Below, piece after piece: positions 1 to 5,306 of a DNA stretch of 5,830 nucleotides; the stretch's first letter is position 1; every line of letters begins with the position of its first letter. The stretch is taken from assembly GCA_013414665.1 (NCBI GenBank), contig CP058703.1, positions 596,242 to 602,071 of the forward strand, read 5' to 3'. This DNA comes from Cyclobacteriaceae bacterium (GTDB lineage Bacteria > Bacteroidota > Bacteroidia > Cytophagales > Cyclobacteriaceae). Position numbers and translations under genes: made by a program. The notes under the pieces are model-generated. The model saw nothing but the letters and a program-made list of their open reading frames with translations. It did no database searches and was not told where the DNA came from.

Positions 1-513
1 CACCAAGCGGATCGTTATAGGTTACCGGATCATTGAAGCTATAATTGTATGGAGATAACCCGGCAAAGGAAGTAGCCATCGGGTCAATCTGGTTCATTCT
101 TCCAAGTACAGGGTCGTAATTTCTAAAATGCAAATCGTAAACTGAACTTGTGGTGTTTAACTCAGTGCCTCCATTACCCAGAAAATTATTACCGGTTGTG
201 TTCTCTCTTGTCCACGAGTTAGCCGTATTCATACCAAAGGGATAATACTCGTTATACTGTATCACATTGCTTTTGGTATGCGTCATCACACATCGTCAAA
301 ATAAACATCCACTAAGGTAGGGTTTTCGTTGCTTATATACATAAACACGTAGCCTTCTTCTTTGGCGGTGTATTCGCGCATCAAATAATCGTGCGGTACT
401 ATGGGGCTGGCGCCTACCTGGTTGGCTGCGGGGTCAACGGCTTCCCACGCGGCATCGAGTAGTTTGTAGTTTTTATCGAAGACAATAATGTTTACAAAGG
501 CTTTGGGGGGTAA
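1..513 (-). pseudogene. RHS core fragment, copy A (partial, frameshifted)
   Basis: This is the C-terminal part of an RHS protein, whose YD-repeat shell normally encloses a toxic C-terminal tip. Read on the minus strand from 513, it begins PPKAFVNIIVFDKNYKLLDA, passes VPHDYLMREYTAKEEGYVFM and YISNENPTLVDVYFDDV, and then meets a TGA. After a one-base shift near 289 it resumes with VMTHTKSNVIQYNEYYPFGM and ends FNDPVTYNDPLG at the left edge. Copy B (2084-2425) has CC where this copy has a single C at 289, which locates the break. The two copies are nearly identical for about 340 bp. A TAG at 514-516 lies just upstream and no native start is visible, so this is not a full gene. The tip that follows DPLG lies outside the window. 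Being an RHS core is certain; whether the frameshift is real is not. Confidence 0.85.
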
Positions 514-623
514 CTAGTTCTAAAACATGCCGGTGAAGAACACCGGCATGGGCGAAGGGACTATAATGTTAATAAAGGCTTTGAGGGGTAACTAGTTTCT
601 AAAACATGTCGGTGAAGAACACC
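485..623. repeat. Tandem duplication, period 78 bp, at the RHS copy A junction
   Basis: The stretch 485-544 recurs at 563-623 with a few substitutions and one inserted base. Both copies contain ATAATGTT, AAAGGCTTTG, GGGGTAACTAG and TCTAAAACATG followed by GGTGAAGAACACC. On the minus strand each copy encodes the same RHS scrap, PKAFVNII in the left copy and LKAFINII in the right one, preceded by an in-frame TAG. The duplication therefore includes both RHS coding sequence and the adjoining hairpin. It marks the breakpoint where the RHS gene was cut off. Confidence 0.8.
526..550. repeat. Family II hairpin (GGTG-AAGAA-CACC), perfect 10-bp stem
   Basis: The arms CATGCCGGTG (526-535) and CACCGGCATG (541-550) are perfectly complementary around the loop AAGAA. 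The same inner stem and loop recur at 3524-3542 and 4698-4716 with arms GCCGGTG/CACCGGC. A decayed form sits near 606-623, where the left arm is present but the right arm stops after CACC. No T-run follows on either strand, so a simple terminator role is not supported. Confidence 0.75.
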
Positions 624-720
624 TTTTGTTATTGTTGGTCGCCTGACCAACAATCCTAATCTAAATCTCTTCATAATGGCAAAGAAATCAAACTCATGCT
701 CGCCTGCTTCATAAAACCTC
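624..720. repeat. Composite hairpin element, partial copy (H2)
   Basis: This stretch matches the longer elements at 3385-3557 and 4556-4727. It opens with a family I hairpin (631-654, arms ATTGTTGGTC and GACCAACAAT, loop GCCT). A conserved stretch follows, including TCAAACTCATGCTC, CCTGCTTCATAAAACCTCC and AAATCTCT. Similarity ends near 720, just where the other copies continue into their second hairpin. Here that part is missing and unrelated AT-rich sequence leads to another family I hairpin at 743. No protein-coding signal is apparent. It is probably a non-autonomous repeat of the REP or MITE kind; no transposase gene is visible in the window. Confidence 0.75.
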
Positions 721-735
721 CTTGCATAAACAAAG

Positions 736-766
736 ATAAAAAGATGTTGGTCAGGCGACCAACATC
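736..766 (-). terminator. Family I hairpin with T-run, probable terminator of the 856-1205 gene
   Basis: On the minus strand the perfect 10-bp stem GATGTTGGTC/GACCAACATC with loop GCCT (743-766) is followed by TTTTTATC. This is the layout of an intrinsic terminator, placed about 90 bases after the stop of the small exported-protein gene. The inner stem and loop are identical to the other family I hairpins, while the outer arm bases differ and still pair. Confidence 0.6.
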
Positions 767-855
767 AACTAGGGAAACACTTTTATCATTCTCGCCTCAT
801 GGATGACTTCCCGCTCCTCACAACCTTATCCGTTAATCCTACACGATTCACCAAA
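767..855. other. Intergenic stretch with no recognised gene
   Basis: Between the hairpin at 743-766 and the end of the small exported-protein gene I see no convincing gene. A minus-strand reading of about 20 codons (VGLTDKVVRSGKSSMRRE, then a stop) looks a little protein-like and could be the tail of a decayed gene. It has no start and no relative elsewhere in the window. Confidence 0.35.
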
Positions 856-1205
856 TTATATGCAATGGTAACTTTCCTTTTTTACTTTAACTTTGGTAAA
901 CTCAATATAAGTTTTGACATCACTTTCAAACAAATGAGTCTTAGATAAAAAATAAACCTTCTCATTATGATAATTGAGTACCTCAAAATCGCTTTCAATT
1001 GAGGCTGACTTTCTTAACTCATCGTTGATATATATTATAGCTTTGCTGTCTTCTAAAAATTCATTTTGAAAACTCGTTGATCCAACCAAGTTCCTTATCG
1101 AAAACACTGAGAGTTCATTTAAAAGGTCACTGTCGAGTTTGGATTGACCAAATATACCAGTGGCAATTAAATTAAAATAAAAACCTATAAAGAAAACTTT
1201 TTCAT
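856..1205 (-). pseudogene. Small exported protein, possible immunity partner of the RHS-B tip (frameshifted at codon 3)
   Basis: The intact downstream reading (from a GTG at 1107) gives VFSIRNLVGSTSFQNE ... TKVKVKKESYHCI. In the same frame it extends upstream through FFIGFYFNLIATGIFGQSK, a typical signal peptide, but reaches a TAG without a start. An ATG at 1205-1203 followed by five A's would join this frame if there were six, giving MKKVFFIGFYFNLIATGIFG and a 116-residue product. So one A appears lost from the run at 1198-1202. The gene begins about 14 bases after the stop of the repaired RHS-B tip, the usual place for an immunity gene, and a periplasmic location would suit protection against an incoming toxin. 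I recognise no family. Real decay and a sequencing error are both possible. Confidence 0.55.
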
Positions 1206-1218
1206 TAGTCTATAGTGT

Positions 1219-1764
1219 TTAATATGGGAAAACCAATTCCATTCTAATCACTATTGCGGCAAGATGTCCTTGATCGTTGGCGATATAAATTAATCCCATA
1301 CCTGGATTAAGTGCTTGATACTCTGGGCGCGCTCTTAAAAGATAGGAACATCGAATAATGTTTCATTAAATGAGTAAGGCAGACCAGGGGCCTCCTGAAC
1401 GGCTACCCTACCAAACACCGGGCGTAATGTTAGAGATGTACCTTTTGAATCCTTTAACTTACTGAAATCAAAACCCTCTATTTCATTTACAAGATCACGA
1501 GGATCAAAATTTGTTCCGTTATATTTTTCTATCAATGGATTGACTAAATCATTCCTCCAACTTTCTCTCCAACGTTCATGAATTTCAGCCGTTTTGGGCC
1601 AAGGATCTTGTGGACCTCCTCCGCTTTGCCGATAATGTGGACGAATTCCACCTCCATTCACTAATATACCCTCTATTCCAGCCCAAGTCATCGTAACGTT
1701 ATAACCTGAGTAATTAGGGTCATCAGGGGTTTCAATAAAAATGTTCTTACCAACGGAACGATTA
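1219..1764 (-). pseudogene. C-terminal half of the RHS-B toxin tip, out of frame
   Basis: This continues the gene at 1688-2425 after a one-base shift at the G-run read from 1765-1767. Adding one G there joins HHGRYW to GNRSVGKNIFIETPDDP. The reading then runs through WAGIEGILVNGGGIRPHYR, DPWPKTAEIHERWRESWRND and LPYSFNETLFDVPIF to a TAA at 1335-1337. A second missing base in the A-run 1337-1340 (plus strand) would restore LRARPEYQALNPGMGLIYIA and NDQGHLAAIVIRMELVFPY, ending at TAA 1219-1221. With both repairs the tip after the RHS core signature is 288 residues, an exact number of codons. I do not recognise a toxin fold or catalytic motif. The out-of-frame 5' extension of the 1335 frame, up to 1925, is a shadow of the RHS frame. 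The small exported-protein gene follows directly. Confidence 0.65.
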
Positions 1765-2425
1765 CCCAATACCGCCCATGATGGAATTCTACTCGGCCAC
1801 CTTGCTCTTTGGATTGCTCTACAGCGTACACATACTCCTGATGTGAAATTGACCCATAACCACTTCCTACACCATACTGTGAAAACTCTGAGCCATAAAT
1901 ATCCCCACCACTCATGCCCGTCCATGCCCAGGGATCAGTGCTTGGATACATTGAGCCTTGGTTATTATAAAGCCAATCCTCCAAAGAGCTATGACCTGAA
2001 TATTTACTTCCATAAAGGGTTCTTCTATCGGCCACCCACCAGGTATCATCACTTCTCTGATACTTTGGGCAAGTGGGGCAATCACCCATAGGGTCGTTAT
2101 AAGTTACCGGATCATTGAAGCTATAATTGTATGGAGATAACCCGGCAAAGGAAGTAGCCATCGGATCAATCTGGTTCATTCTTCCAAGTACAGGGTCGTA
2201 GTTTCTATAAAACAAATCATACACGTTACTTGTGGTGTTTAACTCAGTGCCTCCGTTAAATAAAAAATTATTACCGGTTACGTTCTCTCTTGTCCACGAG
2301 TTAGCTGTATTCATACCAAACGGATAATATTCGTTATACTGTATCACATTGCTTTTAGTATGCGTCATCACCACATCATCAAAATATACATCTACTAAGG
2401 TAGGGTTTTCGTTGCTTATATACAT
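1688..2425 (-). CDS. RHS core copy B with N-terminal half of its tip (orphan RHS fragment)
   Basis: From the ATG at 2425 the protein reads MYISNENPTLVDVYFDDVVM, YYPFGM, then the RHS-associated core YDLFYRNYDPVLGRMNQIDP and SPYNYSFNDPVTYNDPMG (2084-2095, residue 114). In full RHS proteins this core marks the self-cleavage border before the variable tip. The tip starts DCPTCPKYQRSDDTWWVADR and passes DWLYNNQGSMYPSTDPWAWT and QEYVYAVEQSKEQGG; after HHGRYW (residue 220) the frame is wrong and ends in unrelated codons at 1688. The true continuation is at 1219-1764. The ATG at 2425 is internal to the RHS domain: copy A continues upstream as EYTAKEEGYVF, whereas here homology ends at about 2436, inside a hairpin. 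This is therefore a headless RHS-tip fragment, not a complete secreted protein. It could be expressed only from the upstream cassette or after recombination into a full RHS gene. Confidence 0.8.
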   Translation of the reverse strand: MYISNENPTLVDVYFDDVVMTHTKSNVIQYNEYYPFGMNTANSWTRENVTGNNFLFNGGTELNTTSNVYDLFYRNYDPVLGRMNQIDPMATSFAGLSPYNYSFNDPVTYNDPMGDCPTCPKYQRSDDTWWVADRRTLYGSKYSGHSSLEDWLYNNQGSMYPSTDPWAWTGMSGGDIYGSEFSQYGVGSGYGSISHQEYVYAVEQSKEQGGRVEFHHGRYWVIVPLVRTFLLKPLMTLITQVITLR

Positions 2426-2455
2426 AAAAACGTAGCGGGTCAGGCGACCCGCTAC
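2426..2455 (-). terminator. Family I hairpin at the RHS-B breakpoint, probable terminator of the 2494-2841 gene
   Basis: The arms GTAGCGGGTC (2432-2441) and GACCCGCTAC (2446-2455) form a perfect 10-bp stem around a 4-base loop, GCCT when read on the minus strand. On that strand it is followed by G and then TTTTT (2426-2430), 39 bases after the stop of the immunity candidate upstream. Its left arm overlaps the last bases shared with RHS copy A (CGTAGC), so the hairpin lies exactly at the RHS truncation point. Confidence 0.6.
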
Positions 2456-2493
2456 AACTAATTTTGACCAACGCCAACGGGGTGAAGGTCTTT

Positions 2494-2841
2494 TTACTTA
2501 GGTATTGCACTCCAGCCTTCAGGTGGTGCTTCAGTAATACGATCAGGTACTGGTTGATCCCACAAGATGGTACTTATCCCTGGAGATTTACTCGAAAACT
2601 CTACGTAGTATCGTCCTCCTCTTTTGTCTGGTGAAAATTTCAATGACCTCCTTGTACCATCATACCCAACATCATTAACAATATAACTATATCCAACCCA
2701 TCCCCCGCCTTCGCTGCCCGTTGTTACACCTATTGTATATTTAGCATTAAACTTTCGGCTCAAATCTTTATTTACTGCAAATACAATAGGTGCAAGAATG
2801 ACAACTACTAAAACATATTTTGCTATGTTATTTACCTTCAT
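2494..2841 (-). CDS. Membrane-anchored immunity candidate 2 (115 aa)
   Basis: The start MKVNNIAKYV leads into one hydrophobic segment (about residues 8-23, VLVVVILAPIVFA), then a soluble domain. The domain shows FNAKYTIGVTTG, GGGWVGYSYIVNDVGY (GGGW at 45-48), a GRYYVEF strand, and a C-terminal QPVPDRITEAPPEGWSAIP. The protein at 3568-3954 shares this layout and the motifs TTG, GGGWVxY, VNxVxY, VPDxIxExPPxGW and a final P-rich end, so the two are paralogues. I have seen this VPDxIxExPPxGW pattern in hypothetical proteins of Bacteroidota but know no assigned function. The start overlaps the end of the tip gene by 14 bases, which suggests translational coupling. Gene order and the paralogous pair make an immunity role the best guess, probably anchored in the inner membrane with the C-terminal domain outside. 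Experimental support is not visible from sequence. Confidence 0.75.
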   Translation of the reverse strand: MKVNNIAKYVLVVVILAPIVFAVNKDLSRKFNAKYTIGVTTGSEGGGWVGYSYIVNDVGYDGTRRSLKFSPDKRGGRYYVEFSSKSPGISTILWDQPVPDRITEAPPEGWSAIPK

Positions 2842-3373
2842 TCAGCACCCAGTTTAAACCTTCACCTCCTAATTGCCATAAAAGGTCGTTCTTTAAATTT
2901 TGACCTGCCGTACCCGGAAAGAATGACGAAAATGCCTGATTAGCGCCTCCAAAAACAACACCGGTAACCAAATCATTGGAGGTTTTTGAAAAACCTTTAC
3001 CATAAAAAGTCTCGACTCCTTCTGATGTAGAAATATCTAATGAGGCTCCCAACACTCCCGCTATAATAAATTTATTCCCTGATAATCCTGCAACCGCGGC
3101 ATCAAATAAATCTACCTTAGAAATATCTTGTTTAACAATTATTTGAGAGGTCAGGTTCATTCCAGTACTCGTTGCAATTTGTTTTACTCCCAAAGAAGTA
3201 AAATGCCTAGTTAAGGCCCTCGCCCCATTCGATAACAACTCCCTACCGCCCAACCTTGCCAGCATTCCCGCTCCACCACCACCCATTGGGCCACCGGTAA
3301 GAAAGAACATTAAGCCTGCTCCAAATGGGTGCTCCATAAATTTACGGTTGCCCTCGTGGATGGCCTGAACCAA
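2828..3373 (-). CDS. Headless RHS tip 2: Gly-rich linker and hydrophobic C-terminal domain (181 aa or slightly longer)
   Basis: The reading begins in-frame after a TAA in the adjoining hairpin element and gives KGANP, then from the TTG at 3373 LVQAIHEGNRKFMEHPFGAG and LMFFLTGGPMGGGGAGMLA. That stretch resembles the linker that follows the core in Bacteroidota RHS proteins. A variable part follows, with IIVKQDISKVDLFDAAVAGL, GNKFIIAGVLGASLDIS and LWQLGGEGLNWVLNEGK. It is rich in Gly, Ala and hydrophobic residues, so a membrane-active toxin is conceivable, but I see no catalytic motif. No RHS core precedes it. The TTG start is weak, although an AAGGGG lies about 8-13 bases upstream; ATG codons at residues 13 and 22 are alternatives. 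The tip at 3947-4561 is a homologue with a different C-terminal end. It overlaps its immunity candidate by 14 bases. Confidence 0.7.
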   Translation of the reverse strand: MVQAIHEGNRKFMEHPFGAGLMFFLTGGPMGGGGAGMLARLGGRELLSNGARALTRHFTSLGVKQIATSTGMNLTSQIIVKQDISKVDLFDAAVAGLSGNKFIIAGVLGASLDISTSEGVETFYGKGFSKTSNDLVTGVVFGGANQAFSSFFPGTAGQNLKNDLLWQLGGEGLNWVLNEGK

Positions 3374-3384
3374 TGGATTGGCCC

Positions 3385-3557
3385 CTTTTTATTGTTGGTC
3401 GCCTGACCAACAATCTCTACTTTAAATCTCTGCATAATAACACAAAAAATCAAACTCATGCTCACCTGCTTCATAAAACCTCCACCCCTGTTGGGATTCT
3501 TCACCAACAGGCATGCTGAAGTTGCCGGTGAAGAACACCGGCAAAGGCGGGGAGGTA
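3385..3557. repeat. Composite hairpin element, full copy (H3)
   Basis: Three hairpins lie in about 170 bp. The first is family I (3391-3414, arms ATTGTTGGTC/GACCAACAAT, loop GCCT). The second is 3487-3511 (arms CCTGTTGG/CCAACAGG, with TTCTT in the loop). The third is family II (3524-3542, arms GCCGGTG/CACCGGC, loop AAGAA). Between them is a conserved stretch with TCAAACTCATGCTCACC and TTCATAAAACCTCC. The copy at 4556-4727 differs by only about six changes. The element separates the end of immunity candidate 1 (stop at 3568) from the start of tip 2. Short open frames through it have no coding character. Confidence 0.85.
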
Positions 3558-3567
3558 GTATTCGATT

Positions 3568-3954
3568 CTATTCACAACTTGGTAGTTCAGCCCATCCATT
3601 TGGTGGTGGTTCACCAATACAATCTGGTACTTCATCATCTGAAACGATTTTAGCCAAAACGGAAGGATCAGGTGTATAATATTTAACAAAGTACTTTGCG
3701 TTTATCGATTTTAGAGTTAACCCCTTATCACCTCGTTTGTAAACAACTCCATTTACCGTAAACTCATAGTCAACCCAACCGCCTCCAGTATGCCCGACTG
3801 TTGTTGCAATTGTAAACTTATGATTGCTATTAAATCGGTAATCTGTTATCTCACCCCATGTAAAGAAAGAAATGAATCCAATACCAACTATTATAGCTAA
3901 CCCTTTCCAAAGCCAACTATCTTCATTCTCCCATTCTGTTTTTCTATCAATCAT
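3568..3954 (-). CDS. Membrane-anchored immunity candidate 1 (128 aa)
   Basis: I place the start at the ATG at 3954 (MIDRKTEWENEDSWLWKG), not at 3987, because this gives an 8-base ATGATTGA overlap with the stop of the tip upstream. It also places a charged N-terminus before the membrane segment (about residues 16-33, WKGLAIIVGIGFISFFTW). The rest matches the 2494-2841 protein: TIATTVGHTGGGWVDYEF (GGGW at 57-60), VNGVVY, AKYFVKYY, and EVPDCIGEPPPNGWAELP near the end. The two paralogues are clearly diverged, as expected for immunity proteins that each follow a different toxin tip. It would sit in the inner membrane with most of the chain outside. The hairpin element begins 11 bases after the stop. 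Function is inferred from position and pairing only. Confidence 0.75.
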   Translation of the reverse strand: MIDRKTEWENEDSWLWKGLAIIVGIGFISFFTWGEITDYRFNSNHKFTIATTVGHTGGGWVDYEFTVNGVVYKRGDKGLTLKSINAKYFVKYYTPDPSVLAKIVSDDEVPDCIGEPPPNGWAELPSCE

Positions 3955-4561
3955 AGTCAGGATATAAAACTGTATTAAACCCATCACCTGCCATCTGATT
4001 CAAGAATCCGCCTCCATTTTGCCAAGCAGAACTTAATCCAAGTACAGAAGAATTAATTCCCACTCCAATTAGACCTGACACTGAACCAATGCCAATATCA
4101 ACTCCAAGTTGGTAACCTGATTTACCGCTTGGACCAATCCCTCGTTTTTCAACAGTGTAATCAAATAATCCACTCGCAGCACCTCCAATTACCTGTCCCC
4201 AACCTCGGCCACTCAAGCCTGCAATACCAGCATCTAAAAATCAACTCTAGAAATATCCTGTTTGGTTATCAATTGAGATCCAATGCTCAAACCTGTATTG
4301 GTAATGAAAGATTTTGCTGTAAGACTTGATATATGCCTTCTACCAGCATTCAATAAAACATTTTTCCGGCATTCAGCATTGGCATTGCCGATCTAGCTCC
4401 ATTCATCAAAAATTGCTTAGCCCCCAACCTTGCCAGCATTCCCGCTCCACCACCACCCATTGGGCCACCGGTAAGAAAAACATTAAGCCTGCTCCAAATG
4501 GGTGTTCCATAAATTTACGGTTGCCTTCGTGGATGGCCTGTACCAGTGGATTTGCCCCTTG
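3947..4561 (-). pseudogene. Headless RHS tip 1, homologue of tip 2, with three single-base losses
   Basis: After a TAA in the hairpin element the reading gives QGANPLVQAIHEGNRKFMEH and PFGAGLMF, then breaks near 4476-4480, where tip 2 has one more base. Repaired, it continues LTGGPMGGGGAGMLARLGAK and MLNAGK. A second break in the run at 4361-4365 leads to NVLLNAGRRHISSLTAKSFI and LITKQDISRVDF. A third at 4236-4240 leads to LDAGIAGLSGRGWGQVIGGA and finally FLNQMAGDGFNTVLYPDYD. With one base added at each site the product is 205 residues and aligns with tip 2 throughout (for example KQDISxVD and DAxxAGLSG), with the C-terminal third most diverged. Only the last part, from the TTG at 4216, is open as it stands. 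The gene overlaps immunity candidate 1 by 8 bases. The breaks may be decay or homopolymer miscalls. Confidence 0.7.
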
Positions 4562-4727
4562 TTATTGTTGGCCGCCTGACCAACAATCTCTACTTTAAAT
4601 CTCTGCATAATGACACAAAAATCAAACTCATGCTCACCTGCTTCATAAAACCTCCACCCCTGTTGGGGTTCTTCACCAACAGGCATGCTACGAAGTTGCC
4701 GGTGAAGAACACCGGCAAAGGCGGGGG
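4556..4727. repeat. Composite hairpin element, full copy (H4)
   Basis: This has the same order as the element at 3385-3557. A family I hairpin (4564-4587) has one stem mismatch, because the left arm reads GGCC instead of GGTC. A second hairpin lies at 4659-4683 (CCTGTTGG/CCAACAGG), and a family II hairpin at 4698-4716 (GCCGGTG-AAGAA-CACCGGC). Then AAAGGCGGGGG abuts the 114-bp tandem array at 4728. Homology with the other full element extends past its left edge into the tip coding sequence (linker GANPLVQ onward), so element and tip start were duplicated together. Confidence 0.85.
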
Positions 4728-5122
4728 CAACTTTTAAATCATAAAAAAGCAACTCCATTCTGAAGTTGCTTTCGTACCAGAGCCCCTGTCGGAATCCCTG
4801 CCAGCCGAAGCGATAGCCAAGGCTGGGAACCAATAACAATTCAATTTTTAACTCATAAAAAAGCAACTCCGTTCTGAAGTTGCTTTCGTACCAGAGCCCC
4901 TGTCGGAATCCCTGCCAGCCGAAGCGATAGCGTAGGCTGGGAACCAATGACAATTCAACTTTTAAATCATAAAAAAGCAACTCCATTCTGAAGTTGCTTT
5001 CGTACCAGAGCCCCTGTCGGAATCCCTGCCAGCCGAAGCGATAGCGTAGGCTGGGAACCAATGACAATTCAACTTTTAAATCATAAAAAAGCAACTCCAT
5101 TCTGAAGTTGCTTTCGTACCAG

Positions 5123-5138
<16 letters not shown>
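4728..5138. repeat. Tandem array of 114-bp units carrying the tRNA-Thr 3' end and terminator (about 3.6 copies)
   Basis: The unit recurs with an exact 114-bp period: GCAACTCC begins at 4749, 4863, 4977 and 5091. Each unit holds a hairpin (AAAGCAACT/AGTTGCTTT), then GTACCAG and the 16 bases AGCCCCTGTCGGAATC (at 4781, 4895, 5009, and 5123 inside the real tRNA gene). In the first three units the sequence then leaves the tRNA (CCTGCCAGCCGAAGCG ... GGCTGGGAACCAAT), and this part can form a CCAGCC/GGCTGG stem. Substitutions between units are few, so the array is young or is being homogenised. Because 114 is divisible by 3 it creates a long repetitive open frame that I do not regard as a gene. Confidence 0.9.
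5085..5114 (-). terminator. Intrinsic terminator of tRNA-Thr, copied in each tandem unit
   Basis: On the minus strand, the 9-bp stem AAAGCAACT/AGTTGCTTT with a 9-base loop ends in a T-run, starting 9 bases after the tRNA. Equivalent hairpins occur at 4971-5000, 4857-4886 and 4743-4772, so transcription leaving the tRNA meets four terminators in a row. Confidence 0.7.
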
Positions 5139-5194
<56 letters not shown>

Positions 5195-5270
5195 TTTTAT
5201 ATTTGTCTTATTTTGCCACGTTTTATCTATTGGGTAAGCTGCAGGACCGTTATAGACCGAAACGAGGGTG

Positions 5271-5300
5271 CAAAAATAGCGGAACGCTTGATTTAAACAA
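5271..5300 (-). promoter_or_regulatory. Possible Bacteroidota-type promoter for tRNA-Thr
   Basis: On the minus strand TATTTTTG (5278-5271) fits the TAnnTTTG -7 element of Bacteroidota, with a TTG (5300-5298) 19 bases upstream in the -33 position. It lies in the 112-base gap between the DUF349 gene and the tRNA and would give a leader of roughly 70 bases. Short motifs of this kind arise easily by chance in AT-rich DNA. Confidence 0.35.
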
Positions 5301-5306
5301 GTTGAA

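Noticed and set aside
1765..1925. Part of the 1335-frame lying upstream of the shift, as an independent start of a gene
   Set aside because: It overlaps the RHS tip frame, which is continuous with the recognised RHS core. The residues in the 1335-frame there are low-quality and do not resemble the rest of the protein.
1741..2091. Plus-strand open frame of 116 codons
   Set aside because: It lies antisense to the RHS-B tip, whose frame is supported by the RHS core and by the codon-exact repairs.
3421..3470. Possible minus-strand promoter inside the composite element (TTTG followed by an AT-rich stretch)
   Set aside because: No TAnnTTTG element at suitable spacing could be found, and AT-rich DNA gives such partial matches easily.
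3310..3689. Short open frames on both strands through the composite element near 3400-3560
   Set aside because: They are shadows of tip 2, immunity candidate 1 and the hairpins. Their sequence is dictated by the repeats and they show no coding character.
4129..4737. Plus-strand open frames at 4129-4329, 4326-4598 and 4546-4737
   Set aside because: They are antisense to tip 1, whose homology to tip 2 shows that the minus strand is coding, or lie in the hairpin element.
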